Positions 8,873 through 18,827 are shown, counted from the stretch's first letter. The stretch is DNA of 64,000 bases from an uncultured Rickettsiales bacterium (GCA_900551865.1 URXV01000007.1:20041-84040), one strand, 5' to 3'. Notes: generated by a model not told the origin, from the sequence alone. Program-made: numbers and translations.

Positions 8873-8944
8873 CTATTGAATTATAATTATGATGATTTTA
8901 AGCACCATAATCAAGATGCTTAAAACTTTGATTAAGTCCATCAT
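8873..8944 (-). CDS. Candidate 23-residue hydrophobic peptide
   Basis: A short minus-strand reading frame with a good ribosome site (AAAGGA, 4 bases before the first of two ATGs). It encodes a peptide that starts MMDLIKVLSILIM, continues with a run of six Ile and ends with Gln. It is a single membrane-spanning stretch with few charges, similar in size and texture to type I toxin peptides or small phage membrane peptides. A terminator-like hairpin lies just downstream on the same strand. A weaker plus-strand frame overlaps it. No homolog is recognised and expression is unproven. Confidence 0.35.
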   Translation of the reverse strand: MMDLIKVLSILIMVLKIIIIIIQ

Positions 8945-9008
8945 CTTATCCTTTCAGCCCTTTTGGGCGGTTGGGAAAGAAACCGACTTAAGCACAAAAT
9001 AAAAAGTA

Positions 9009-9036
9009 TTGACTTTTGTTTTTTTTGTGCTATATT
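9009..9036 (+). promoter_or_regulatory. Sigma70-type phage promoter P1
   Basis: TTGACT, a 16-bp T-rich spacer, then TATATT. It lies 140 bases before the internal virion gene at 9179. Transcripts would start near 9043 and at once meet the two terminator hairpins at 9087-9112 and 9141-9166. Confidence 0.7.
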
Positions 9037-9049
9037 GTAACCATCAGGG

Positions 9050-9166
9050 AAGAAGTTACAGTCCAGCTTCTTTCTGAGTTACACAGACCAGTTGTCCCAG
9101 CAACTGGTTTTTCTTTTATATAAGATTCGTTTTTAAAGTCAAGCTCCGGGAAACGGGGCTTTTTTT
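9050..9166 (+). terminator. Leader with three hairpins, two of them intrinsic terminators
   Basis: Hairpin a: AAGAAG/CTTCTT at 9050-9072. Hairpin b: ACCAGTTG/CAACTGGT at 9087-9108, followed by TTTTTCTTTT. Hairpin c: AAGCTCCG/CGGGGCTT at 9141-9161, followed by a 7-T tract. Both b and c have full terminator form, yet they lie between promoter P1 and the ribosome site (GGGG at 9169-9172) of the next gene. Either P1 makes a short RNA of about 70 bases, or late genes need antitermination or read-through. Confidence 0.7.
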
Positions 9167-9178
9167 GTGGGGTAATCA

Positions 9179-11905
9179 ATGGCAAACAGACAGACAACTC
9201 CGGGGATACAGCCGGTCAGGCAGGGAATGGTTGAAGGGGCGAAAGCGCCGCAGGTGCCACAGATAAGCTGGCAATCGCCTTTGCGCGACGTTGCGGGGAT
9301 AACCGAACGTGCGGCGGATTTTACGAAGACGTATCAGAATCTGCGGTTTGAGGAATATCAGGCGAAATATGACAATCTGGCTAACCAGATGTATCATGAA
9401 ATGGACGTTGCGACCGACCCGTGCCAGTTGCAGGAAATCAAAAACAAATATGATGAGGCGTTTGCGAAAACGCTGGACGATACGATATGGGCGTCATCTT
9501 ACAATAACAGCCGTTATAAACAGGAATGGACACGGAATATGAACACCAATTACGAAAAGGTGTATCTAAAGAAGATGAATGACTTTGCCGTTATCCAGAC
9601 GGAACGGACGTTAAACGAAATGGTATCGGCAGCAGCACAGAGCGGTGATGCTAATGCGGCGGCGAGCTATTTTACGGCAGGAATGAATCTTGTCAGGAAT
9701 GACCGCTATATGAACGTCAACCAGAAAAACAGCCTACAAGAGGCATATGCTAAAAATCTGGTAGGAGGTCTTTTTACCAAAGACCCTAATTTTGCCCTGT
9801 CGTTTGTGGATACGGCGGGGGGGAGTTTGGCAAAGTACGGCGTTGACATTAACGACATCAGGAACAAAACGCGAAACTATAATCTTGCGCGGGAAAGGGA
9901 AAGAATTGCACTGGAAAAGGCCGAAAGGACGGCCAGAAACAATTTTTTTACCGATGATTTTGAAGAAACGCTTGCTTTATATTATCAGGAGAAACTTGAC
10001 AAAGCCTCTGCGGAACGGCGGCTTTTGCAAAATAAGAACTATAAAGGATATAATGATTTTGTGGAAAAGACGAAACCCGGCAGTGATGCGTCCATTAACA
10101 ATAAGCTTATTGGCGAACTGACGCAGAAATTAAACAATCTTGTTACCGAAGACGAAATTGAAGAAACCGCGTATAATTTTACGGCAGCGCACAGTGCCAA
10201 TATGAACTCGGCCACGTTGACGCGCGCCAATGATATTATCAGCAAGAAAAAGGCAACGGCTTTATCCGCGCAGGCCGGCGGGAAAAACGGAAAATCCTCC
10301 GGTACAAGCGGAATTGACTATGAATTTATACGCGTGAATATGCCGCAGATTTTAGCAAGCGAAGACCCGTACGGAACAGCTAACGAACTGATGACGCAGG
10401 CGGAAGTCAGTTCCTCAACGTCAAGTGCCGTCCGCCAGCGCATTAAAGATTATTTTGACAGGCGAACCGATATTCGGACAGAAAAGGCGGCAGAGTATAA
10501 AAACGAGTTGTTGCAAAATCCCGGTGATTATGAGGATGTCGGAATGAGGGTTGCAAGCGACGATACGCTGACGCAGGCAGAAAAGAATCCCATATATGCC
10601 CAAGTTGCGGAGCTGCGGAAAGCCGAGCAGGAACAAAAAGCCAAGGCCAGGGCGGCGGCGCAGAAAAAATCGGAAGCGGCGGAACTGAAACTTGAACAGG
10701 ATATGGACTTTAACCAGATGATTTCGCGGCTTGACGACAAGGTTTTTTATGACGACGATTATCTGGCAAAACTGGAGGCTGCATCGGTTTTGCGCGAAGA
10801 GCAGGTCAAAAGCTATAAAACAGAGCGGGACAACAGGATACAATCCGATGCGCAGTTGGGTTTTGCGTACAGAATGGATACGATGGAGATTATTCCGCTG
10901 GAAGATGTTGACAACAGCGTTTTGGATGATGAAAACAAACTTAAGACACGTTCGCTGGTTGCCTCGCATAACGAATCTGTTTACAAAAATCGTTTTGAAG
11001 ACGGAAAACAGGCAATAGCGGCGTCGTATAATTCAGGGCAATTAAGTTATGATGCGGCCGTCAATGCCGTAACGTCGCTTGCCAGACAGACGGGGCAGGA
11101 TGTTAACGATGCGATTTCAACATTTAATGCCTTGGTTGCCGATACAAGTTTCAGCAATAACCTTTCTAAAATAATGGCAACATTTAAAAACGAATACGGG
11201 GATATTAACGAAACCGATTTGTCCGAAAAAAATGCGTGGCAGAATGCGAACAACAGTTTTTCTGCGGCGGTAAAAAAGGATTGGAGCGGCGGCAAAGACC
11301 TCTCCAAATATACGGAAGAATATATCCGGGGGCAGGCCAGACAGTATCGTGCGGCGGCAGATGCACCGTTTGGGGTCAATATGACAGAGAACGTGAGAAA
11401 CAGGGCTTTGGGGTCGGGGGTTAATTTTAAGCAGGAAAAGGGGGTGCTGACCTATAGAAAAGAAGAGAAATCCAAAATTCTAGGGTTGCATGCATTATAT
11501 ACCGCGGCGCTGAACAATCCGAATATTGCGGCAACCGACAAGACGACCATCAGGAAATATGACGGCGTTATCAGGAGTGAGGCGCTTGCACAGGTACAGA
11601 CGCTGGCTAAAAACGAAGACATGGCAATGGGAAAAGCGATAAGGGCGTGGCGGCTTTTTACCGCAAAAGACCCGTATGTGGACGATTTGACCTCTTTTGA
11701 CGTATTGCTGCCGTATTTGCGCGCAAACGGGCTGACCTCGGCGAGCAATGCTTCGCAGGATAAAATCAACCTTATTGTCAGTGCGGCATTTTACGACCAG
11801 TTTCCGGTTGTGGATGAAGTCAATTATTACGGACGGATAATTACGCAGCAGGAATTGGAACGTGCCAGAACCAACTTAAAAGACATCAGAAGACCGGGGA
11901 AATAA
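9179..11905 (+). CDS. Large internal virion protein (gp15-like)
   Basis: A 908-residue, hydrophilic, almost entirely helical protein with many charged coiled-coil stretches (for example residues 475-510, rich in Ala/Lys/Glu/Gln). It sits between a small internal virion protein and a giant one, the order seen for gp14-gp15-gp16 of T7-like phages. In T7 these proteins form the core above the portal and build a channel across the envelope on ejection. No enzymatic motif is visible. The start ATG has GGGG 7 bases upstream. The gene ends one base before the next start region, so the two are probably cotranslated. The assignment is by order and texture. Confidence 0.65.
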   Translation: MANRQTTPGIQPVRQGMVEGAKAPQVPQISWQSPLRDVAGITERAADFTKTYQNLRFEEYQAKYDNLANQMYHEMDVATDPCQLQEIKNKYDEAFAKTLDDTIWASSYNNSRYKQEWTRNMNTNYEKVYLKKMNDFAVIQTERTLNEMVSAAAQSGDANAAASYFTAGMNLVRNDRYMNVNQKNSLQEAYAKNLVGGLFTKDPNFALSFVDTAGGSLAKYGVDINDIRNKTRNYNLARERERIALEKAERTARNNFFTDDFEETLALYYQEKLDKASAERRLLQNKNYKGYNDFVEKTKPGSDASINNKLIGELTQKLNNLVTEDEIEETAYNFTAAHSANMNSATLTRANDIISKKKATALSAQAGGKNGKSSGTSGIDYEFIRVNMPQILASEDPYGTANELMTQAEVSSSTSSAVRQRIKDYFDRRTDIRTEKAAEYKNELLQNPGDYEDVGMRVASDDTLTQAEKNPIYAQVAELRKAEQEQKAKARAAAQKKSEAAELKLEQDMDFNQMISRLDDKVFYDDDYLAKLEAASVLREEQVKSYKTERDNRIQSDAQLGFAYRMDTMEIIPLEDVDNSVLDDENKLKTRSLVASHNESVYKNRFEDGKQAIAASYNSGQLSYDAAVNAVTSLARQTGQDVNDAISTFNALVADTSFSNNLSKIMATFKNEYGDINETDLSEKNAWQNANNSFSAAVKKDWSGGKDLSKYTEEYIRGQARQYRAAADAPFGVNMTENVRNRALGSGVNFKQEKGVLTYRKEEKSKILGLHALYTAALNNPNIAATDKTTIRKYDGVIRSEALAQVQTLAKNEDMAMGKAIRAWRLFTAKDPYVDDLTSFDVLLPYLRANGLTSASNASQDKINLIVSAAFYDQFPVVDEVNYYGRIITQQELERARTNLKDIRRPGK

Positions 11906-11906
11906 A

Positions 11907-14900
11907 ATGAACATTACAGGAAGCAAAACAACGGACTTTTCCGTAACCGTGCCGGATAACATTACCGGCAGCCGGACGGAAGAAAAGGAAGTAAAGAAAA
12001 AGAACGTCTATGTGGCTGAAACAAACAGCCTGATTACGGTTCCCGAAGACTATACCCCGGCGCAGCAGATTTCAGCCGCCCGGCAGGAAGAGTTTGAAAA
12101 GATTAACGAATATACAGACAGCCAGAAATTTTGGAACAAATATGTTTTTGACCCGACGAAATCGACAGGGCGTTTTGCGAAAACGCTGTTGAAATCCGCT
12201 GCCAATCAAACGGTAGACCTGACCGGAGGAAGCCTGCTGCGGCTGGAAGAATGGGCGGAAAATACCGGCGCGGAAATAGCGTATGACGTTGCCAAAGAAA
12301 AGGGAATGGATTATCCCGGCGCACTTTTGGAGTTAAGGAAAGATGCGGTAGAAAGAAATCGCAACCTGCTTGACAAGGCGATGTTCAACATTGGGGAAGA
12401 GGAATCGGAGATAGCGCAGAATCTTGGCAGCGGCGCCGTATCCATCGGCAGTATGTTTTTGGCATGGGGGCTGGGAAACAAAAGGTTTGCGCTGGATTTG
12501 GCAAAAATATTCGGGTTAAGTTCAGGAACCAGTATGTATGAAAATCTGACGCTGGCAGGGGCGCCGTATGATACGGCCACATACCGCGGAGCGGTTGCTG
12601 GAATCAGCGAGTATGCGTTGGAGAAAGCCGGGTTTGAATGGGTTACGAACCGTATTCAGAACCGTTTGCTTTATCCGATTACCAAAAGATTTATAGAACC
12701 GGGGTTTGCCGGGGCGGTACAGGAAAGCCTGCAAGAGGGAAAAGACATTCTTTTGGAAGAGGGATATGTAGAAAGCACGCCGGAAGAGAAGTTTGACAGA
12801 CTGTCAACGGCGGCGATTTACGGGGCGATTTTGGAAACGGCCGGTGCGAATGTCGGTTATGAACTGTACCGCCGCCGGATGCGTGAAAATCTGCGTCAGG
12901 CAGCGATAGAAGACGGTTACGATACGAAGACGGCCGACAAAATGGCGAAAGCGGCAACACCCTCTACGAATGAAATGCTTAATATTCTGCGCGATGAAGA
13001 AAGGCGGACGCTGGACGGATTGGAAAAATTTACGCCCGAACAGATGTCAGAATATGAAAAAAGCATTGAATTGGCGAGAAATCTGCCGACAGAAGATGCC
13101 GCAGCGGAAGTGCAATTTTATGACGGGGTTAAGAGCGTTATTCTTAAAAGCGGAATTGATGAGAACGAAGCCCGGCGTCAGGCATCATATTGGAGCCTGA
13201 TGGTGAAGAATGACTACGAATTAGCCAAAGAAAACGGGGCTTATCAGGGGAATATGGCTGAATTTCAACGCGACTGGCTTAACCTTAATATTGCCAACCG
13301 GACAAACGTTCGAGCCGTTAAAATCGGCAACAGGGTTGTCGAAACTTCGGCAGCGATGACTGAAGAGGAAATAAACGAAGCGTGGCAGGAGCGAAATACC
13401 GAAAGGCAGATGACGGCTGAGGAACGTTACCGCGAGGAGAGCCAAAGAGGCGTGCTGTTTAGCAAAGAAAATCTGACAACGCGTGAAGACGGTTATTCGA
13501 TTGCCGATGACAATGAGGTGGTGGATGTGGTAAATATTCCCGATAATGCTGTACCGGATTTTAAGACGAAAACAGAATTAAGAAACTGGCTTATTGGTAA
13601 ATTTGAAGAAATAGGCAATATAACAATAGAATCAACAGGTGCAAATGTTGATTTTAATAAGACCGCGGCACAAAAAGTTGTTAAAAATGCTAGAAATAGG
13701 ACTAATAATATAGCGTATCCTGAAATTGAAAAAATTGTTTCAGGTGCAAAATATTCGGGCTTTCGCTCTGCTGATGAAAAACACAAGGGAAAAGTAAGGG
13801 GGCAGGATGTTTATCATTCTGGGGTGGTTTATAAAGGAAAGCCATATAGTGTGGAATTTTATGTAGATGTTCCTTTAAACGCCGGTGCGACCGATAATTT
13901 TGCAGGAAATAAAATCAGGCAAATAAGAATAGAGCCTGCTGACACGCAAGTTACTTCTGAAAGTCAGAATAGTTTTGCTCAGGCTTATGGCTCTATTCAT
14001 AATATAAGTTTAGCAGTTCTTCGCGGAAAAGTCAACCCCGCAAGACAAAAAAATGGGAAACTATTTTCGAAGGCGTATGTTTCGATGAAACAACCGTTGC
14101 AGGGAGAGTATCTGGATGCTGAAAGATTTGAAGGAACTGGCGAAGGCATTATGGCACACGGCTGGGGGAATTATCTCTTGAAAGACCGGGTAACCAACAA
14201 GGTGCGGTATTTCAATAGGTTTAATCAGCAGTCGGTAACGTATCAAGGAAAACTTGTCGACAATCTCCACAAAGACGGCGCGATTGAAAAATACGCGAAC
14301 CTTTTAGAGTATTATCATGGAGATAAAGAAACTGTTGGCGAAGAAATAGAAAGTACGCTTAGAATCGCAAATATGCATATTGAGGATGCGAAAAGAAAGA
14401 TAGAAGCCTATGGCGGACAATTATCCGAAGATAGAAAGAAAGAGGCGAAGAAAAGAGCTGAAAAAGCCCAGTCGTATGGCGATTTGGGGGTGTCGGCGAA
14501 TATGGTTTTTGGTGAAGCAAACACCTTTGAGCTGTATACTGACGCGTTGTGGACTTTGCAACAAACAGAAAGGACGAAGACACTTTTTGAACAAATGCAA
14601 AAACTCAATCCTGATGATTTTGAAGTTCAGAACACGGCGGCGCAGTATGAGGCGGAAGTGCCGGAAGACGATGTGTTGCTGGATGAACAAAAGCCGCTTA
14701 GTGAACAATCTGATTTTGTTAAGTCAATACTGGAAAAAATGAATAAAGACAGCTCCGCAAAGGGGTTTCTTGATTCTTTGAGAACATTCAAAACTGACGA
14801 AGATATTGACGGGGAAGACATATATCAAAAAATTGCAAAATATATGGATGAATTTATACTCGATGCCGATGGGAATGTGGCGGAGTATAACGACCCGTTT

Positions 14901-17900
14901 AAGCAAGCTTCGCTGCTTTTAGCCGAGAATGGCATTAAAGGTATAAAGTACGATGGGAAAGTAGACGGCGAAGGGTATGTTATTTTTGACGGGAAAGATG
15001 TTACGGATTATAACCGTTTATTGTCATCAAGAGGTGAAACCGTGCATGGTACATACGACCCGTCGGAACGGCTGATAGAGTTGTTTGCCGATGTCAAGCC
15101 GGATACGTTGACGCATGAATTAAGCCATCATTTCTTCCAAAACCATTTCCGGGTTGCACAGGAATACGGCTTTTCGGATTATGATCGAGGGGTGATGAAG
15201 TGGCTCTCAAAACGGGGAAAGCACGATATAACCGGTTTTGCGGATATGCAAGACCAAGACTGGGAAAACCTGACCGAAGCCTTTATCCGCTATTTGAATA
15301 CCGATACGGCGCCGACGATTGCAACGAGGGGGCTGTTTCAGAAAGCCAAAGAGTGGGTATTGGGCGTTTATGATGACAACCGCGATTATGCGAGCAGCGA
15401 GGTCAAGGACTTTTTTGACGCTCTGGTATCCCGCGAGGGTGAAATTCCGAATATTGACAACATTATTCAGAACAAAGCAGACTTTGAGGAGGCAGTAAAA
15501 CGGGCGTTGCGCGGGGAAGGAGCGACTTTTCGGGGACAAAGTATAAAGGATATTCGGGCATTAAGGAAGGCCACGAATACGCGTATCCGGCGACCGGGGA
15601 AGACTTTAGCACAGGAATTGCGGGCTTTGGGCTATCGGATTGACAATGTGAATCGGACGCTTGTTGATGAAAAGGGCGTTGTGGAAGACGCGAGGCTGGC
15701 GGAAATTTTGCAGGAGCTGGGCGTTTTGGATAACGTTGACACGGAAACTTACGAGCAGACCGAAGCTTTGTCTTCTAAAATGCAGGAGATTTTAAGCAAT
15801 GCCGACACGACGTATTCCCCGCGGGAAGCGAGAATCCGGCAGGAACGGGAAACGTCTGTTGCAAATCAGGCAAAGGCGCAGCAGTTTATTGACGAGCTTC
15901 TGAAGGACAATCAGTTGGGAATTAAGACGATTGAAGAGCTTGACGAAATGCTGGCGCGGATTTTAAGCAAACCGGACAATACGGACATTGTGAAAGTCAA
16001 CCGCGATGCGATTAAGTACCTTCAGGCGAAAAACGCCGAGATGAACAAAAACTACCGGGAGGCGATTAGGCAGGTCAAACAGGCAGAAAAAGTCCGGCGC
16101 GAAACACAGTATCAGCTGCAAAACCGGGTAAAGGACTTTATCCGGGGGCTGCCGGTTACGGGCGACCACAAGGCGGCTTTAATGGGAAATATCCAGCGCG
16201 TTAAAGACGCAGACAGCTTTGAAAAGGTTTTGGCGGACGTTCGTATGCGGGCGGCAGGCTATATTGAACAGGAACAAAAGCAGCTTAACCGGCGGAATAT
16301 TGAAGAAACAATCAAGTCCACCAAACCGACAAAGTTCAGAAAACAACGCTATACATACGAGGATAATACGTTTTTTGCCGAAATGCGGGACATTCTGAAG
16401 ATGAGCCGGGAAGAGGCGCGGGCGGCGCAGGAAGCTTTTGCCGGGCAGATAGGGCTTCAAAGGGCGGACAATGATGATACGCCGCTTGATATGAATATAA
16501 GCGAATACGACCGGCTCAAAAATCTGCTTTACTATTACAAAATCAACGGGGCGGAAAGTTCGCTGACCGCTTTGCAGGATTTGGCGACGTCTTTGGAGGA
16601 ATTGAAAGCGGAGGCGATGACGAAACGGCTGGATGAAGACGAGTTTAAGTCGGCGGTGCGGAAAAAGGACAAAGACGAACTTCTGAACGGGATAAACAAA
16701 TATAAGGCATCCAACATATTTGCGAGGGGAATGGCACGAATCGGCACGGTGCGGTCGGCGATGAGCGAATATTTCGGCAAAAAAATGGCTGATAAATGGA
16801 ATTTGGAAACGGATTTTGAAAAAGTCAATATTTTCATGCGTTCAAAGATAAAGCCGGCGATGGACAAAGCCCGCAAAATATACGGCACCAGACGGGCGTC
16901 TGATTTTCTTAATCTGATGCAGCAGAAGTCCCGGCAGGAATTTGAACTTACTGACAATGACGGCGATTATGACAGACTTTCAATTATGGAAATAGCCGAT
17001 ATTTATATCGGTATGAAAGACCCGAATACGCGCGCCAACTATTATGCGGCGTATGAAAAGTTTGACGATACGATGCCGACGGACAGAGGACAGCTCCGGG
17101 CGGCGATAGAAACAATGAGCGACGAACAGCTGCGCGAGCATCTGCTGACAAACAATCTGGGAACGCTTTTGAGCCATTTGAGCGAACAAGATATGCGCTT
17201 TGCCGACATGGTGCAGGAAGAGGTTGGCAGTATGTGGGAGCTGGAGAATGAAATCTTTGTCAAAATGTATGGCATAGATTTGCCGCGAAACAAAAATTAT
17301 TTTCCGCGGACTTCCAAAAATTCGCTTGATTATGACGTTATGGAAAACTTAAGGGTGCGCGGCCAGACGCCGGGCTTTTTCAAAGAACGCGCGTCAACGG
17401 TTACGCCGCGGCCGAAAAATATATGGACGAAGTATCAGGAATATGTAACAAGCGTCGGTTATGTGCAGAATGTTGCCTTAAAATATAAAGACCTGCACGC
17501 ACTGATGACGGACAAGGCAATTCGCGGTGCTGTCGTTAAAAAATACGGCGACGCAGCTTATCGGGCATTTATGGCGAATTTGGACGATTTGAGTATCAAA
17601 GGGGCAGTAAAAACCTATAACGAGGTAGGCAAAATGATGCAGCAGCTGTTGAACAATCTTGTCAGCGGGACGGTAGCGTTAAACGTGCCGATGGCGATAA
17701 AGCAGCTTCCGGCCGCGCTTAACTATTCCGTCAATATGCCGAAAACCGAGTTTGTCAAAAACTTCCTGTATGCGGCGACGCATCCGGCAGAGGTTAAAAG
17801 AGTTATGGAATCCTATGTCGGGGACTTTTTGCATACCCGGTTTGAGCAAGGGTCGCAGTCAGATGCCATCGGGCGGGCTATGGCCGAAGCGGATTCGCTG

Positions 17901-18641
17901 GTAAATTCCAAGTTCGGGCTGGCGGGTTTTTCGCATAGCTGGCGGACGCTTGCGACAACGCCGATACGGTTTGCGGATATATTTGCGATTTACTGGGGCG
18001 GTTATGCCAAGCTTAAATACAATATTGACCGGGGTTTGACGCCGGAAAAAATCCGCGAGGACTTTATTGACGAAACGTTAAGCAATCAGGCGGCGGGGAA
18101 TCCGGCGACGCTGGCGAAATTCCAACGCGAGCAGAGCCTGCGTTTCTTTACGGCCTTCAGGAACGTTCCGGCGCAGTATATGCGGCTGATTACAACGACG
18201 ATGACGCAATGGCGCAGGGGCGAAATATCCGATGCGCGGTTTTACAGCAATATCGGCAACTATGTGTTTGCACAGCCCGCTTTGTATATCTGGCTGGGCT
18301 GGCTGGTTAAATCTTTTCTTTATGGCGATGATGACGACGAATGGTATGACGGAATGATGACGGAAATGGCGGTAGCTCCGATTGCGGGGTTGCCGATTAT
18401 CGCCGATTTGGCAAGTTTTGGATTAGACAAGGCAGAATCGGCTTTAACCGGGAAATCTTCGGAGCCGTGGGATGCATTGCAGGTCTTTGGCGTTGATACG
18501 CTTAACCGGCTGATGTGGAAGCTTATGAAAGACGACAAGACCGGGTGGGATTGGGCGGAAATTCTGGCTTCCGTTGTTGACGTCGGCACTGGTGCCGGAT
18601 TAGGAACGGCTGTACGCACCGTTAAAAAGATGGCAGATTGA
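11907..18641 (+). CDS. Giant polyvalent internal virion protein with LPD3-like, ADP-ribosyltransferase-like and metallopeptidase-like modules
   Basis: A 2244-residue protein (gp16-like position). Residues 1-540 are helical structural sequence with hydrophobic stretches near 170-190. About 541-715 resembles the LPD3 (barnase-like) domain of polyvalent proteins (IPDNAVPDFKTKTELRNWL, then GFRSADEKHKGKVRGQDVYHSG). About 717-1041 resembles the ART-PolyVal ADP-ribosyltransferase module (EGTGEGIMAHGWGNYLL, later ASLLLAENGIKGIKY and VIFDGKDV). Residues 1070-1074 are HELSH, a zinc metallopeptidase HExxH motif within 'LTHELSHHFFQNHF'. The remaining 1100 residues are helical virion-core sequence with a hydrophobic segment near 2120. 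The DNA encoding the first two modules (about 13,550-14,900) is clearly more AT-rich than the rest. Such proteins are injected with phage DNA, so these modules may act on the host. Module names are from memory of family patterns. Confidence 0.75.
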   Translation: MNITGSKTTDFSVTVPDNITGSRTEEKEVKKKNVYVAETNSLITVPEDYTPAQQISAARQEEFEKINEYTDSQKFWNKYVFDPTKSTGRFAKTLLKSAANQTVDLTGGSLLRLEEWAENTGAEIAYDVAKEKGMDYPGALLELRKDAVERNRNLLDKAMFNIGEEESEIAQNLGSGAVSIGSMFLAWGLGNKRFALDLAKIFGLSSGTSMYENLTLAGAPYDTATYRGAVAGISEYALEKAGFEWVTNRIQNRLLYPITKRFIEPGFAGAVQESLQEGKDILLEEGYVESTPEEKFDRLSTAAIYGAILETAGANVGYELYRRRMRENLRQAAIEDGYDTKTADKMAKAATPSTNEMLNILRDEERRTLDGLEKFTPEQMSEYEKSIELARNLPTEDAAAEVQFYDGVKSVILKSGIDENEARRQASYWSLMVKNDYELAKENGAYQGNMAEFQRDWLNLNIANRTNVRAVKIGNRVVETSAAMTEEEINEAWQERNTERQMTAEERYREESQRGVLFSKENLTTREDGYSIADDNEVVDVVNIPDNAVPDFKTKTELRNWLIGKFEEIGNITIESTGANVDFNKTAAQKVVKNARNRTNNIAYPEIEKIVSGAKYSGFRSADEKHKGKVRGQDVYHSGVVYKGKPYSVEFYVDVPLNAGATDNFAGNKIRQIRIEPADTQVTSESQNSFAQAYGSIHNISLAVLRGKVNPARQKNGKLFSKAYVSMKQPLQGEYLDAERFEGTGEGIMAHGWGNYLLKDRVTNKVRYFNRFNQQSVTYQGKLVDNLHKDGAIEKYANLLEYYHGDKETVGEEIESTLRIANMHIEDAKRKIEAYGGQLSEDRKKEAKKRAEKAQSYGDLGVSANMVFGEANTFELYTDALWTLQQTERTKTLFEQMQKLNPDDFEVQNTAAQYEAEVPEDDVLLDEQKPLSEQSDFVKSILEKMNKDSSAKGFLDSLRTFKTDEDIDGEDIYQKIAKYMDEFILDADGNVAEYNDPFKQASLLLAENGIKGIKYDGKVDGEGYVIFDGKDVTDYNRLLSSRGETVHGTYDPSERLIELFADVKPDTLTHELSHHFFQNHFRVAQEYGFSDYDRGVMKWLSKRGKHDITGFADMQDQDWENLTEAFIRYLNTDTAPTIATRGLFQKAKEWVLGVYDDNRDYASSEVKDFFDALVSREGEIPNIDNIIQNKADFEEAVKRALRGEGATFRGQSIKDIRALRKATNTRIRRPGKTLAQELRALGYRIDNVNRTLVDEKGVVEDARLAEILQELGVLDNVDTETYEQTEALSSKMQEILSNADTTYSPREARIRQERETSVANQAKAQQFIDELLKDNQLGIKTIEELDEMLARILSKPDNTDIVKVNRDAIKYLQAKNAEMNKNYREAIRQVKQAEKVRRETQYQLQNRVKDFIRGLPVTGDHKAALMGNIQRVKDADSFEKVLADVRMRAAGYIEQEQKQLNRRNIEETIKSTKPTKFRKQRYTYEDNTFFAEMRDILKMSREEARAAQEAFAGQIGLQRADNDDTPLDMNISEYDRLKNLLYYYKINGAESSLTALQDLATSLEELKAEAMTKRLDEDEFKSAVRKKDKDELLNGINKYKASNIFARGMARIGTVRSAMSEYFGKKMADKWNLETDFEKVNIFMRSKIKPAMDKARKIYGTRRASDFLNLMQQKSRQEFELTDNDGDYDRLSIMEIADIYIGMKDPNTRANYYAAYEKFDDTMPTDRGQLRAAIETMSDEQLREHLLTNNLGTLLSHLSEQDMRFADMVQEEVGSMWELENEIFVKMYGIDLPRNKNYFPRTSKNSLDYDVMENLRVRGQTPGFFKERASTVTPRPKNIWTKYQEYVTSVGYVQNVALKYKDLHALMTDKAIRGAVVKKYGDAAYRAFMANLDDLSIKGAVKTYNEVGKMMQQLLNNLVSGTVALNVPMAIKQLPAALNYSVNMPKTEFVKNFLYAATHPAEVKRVMESYVGDFLHTRFEQGSQSDAIGRAMAEADSLVNSKFGLAGFSHSWRTLATTPIRFADIFAIYWGGYAKLKYNIDRGLTPEKIREDFIDETLSNQAAGNPATLAKFQREQSLRFFTAFRNVPAQYMRLITTTMTQWRRGEISDARFYSNIGNYVFAQPALYIWLGWLVKSFLYGDDDDEWYDGMMTEMAVAPIAGLPIIADLASFGLDKAESALTGKSSEPWDALQVFGVDTLNRLMWKLMKDDKTGWDWAEILASVVDVGTGAGLGTAVRTVKKMAD

Positions 18642-18666
18642 CTTTAAAGAAAAGCAGCGGTATAAA
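18638..18666 (+). promoter_or_regulatory. Near-consensus promoter overlapping the giant gene's stop
   Basis: TTGACT, exactly 17 bases, TATAAA. The -35 box includes the TGA stop of the preceding gene. Transcription would start near 18,673, inside the first hairpin of the downstream structured region. Confidence 0.7.
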
Positions 18667-18670
18667 GAAA

Positions 18671-18696
18671 AAGTCCGGTGCTGCAACACCGGACTT
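18671..18696 (+). ncRNA. Perfect 10-bp hairpin at predicted RNA start
   Basis: AAGTCCGGTG pairs with CACCGGACTT around CTGCAA. No long T tract follows (GTCTT), so it is a weak terminator for the giant gene or the protective 5' hairpin of the RNA made from the promoter at 18,638. Confidence 0.55.
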
Positions 18697-18707
18697 GTCT
18701 TAACCTA

Positions 18708-18820
18708 GAAAGGGGTTAAACCCACTTTAACTTCTTTCCTGAAGTTAAGATAGCCTATTTTTCTTGATTTGTCAAGTTTAAAATAGGTTGTGGGTTTCCC
18801 CTTTCATATTATTTGAAAGG
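18708..18820 (+). ncRNA. Multibranched structured RNA with an alternative pairing over a ribosome site
   Basis: P1: GAAAGGGG (18708-18715) plus AAACCCAC (18718-18725), with a 2-base bulge between, pair perfectly with GTGGGTTT (18790-18797) and CCCCTTTC (18798-18805), 16 bp in all. P1 encloses two hairpins. P2 is TTAACTTC/GAAGTTAA (18727-18748). P3 is CCTATTTT/AAAATAGG with an inner CTTGA/TCAAG (18754-18787). The 3' strand of P1 can instead form CCTTTCA/TGAAAGG (18800-18820). That alternative hides the GAAAGGA ribosome site of the 20-residue peptide gene that follows. This is the layout of a switch: P1 formed, site free; P1 open, site hidden. No known riboswitch class is recognised. Confidence 0.55.
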
Positions 18821-18827
18821 ACTAATA

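Noticed and set aside
8889..9002. Plus-strand 37-residue frame (MMILSTIIKM start)
   Set aside because: No ribosome site, and it overlaps the minus-strand peptide frame that has one. Its similar hydrophobicity probably comes from the complementary strand.
18708..18805. Three-way RNA fold considered as a hammerhead ribozyme
   Set aside because: The junction lacks the conserved CUGAUGA and GAAA core; only the general shape is shared.
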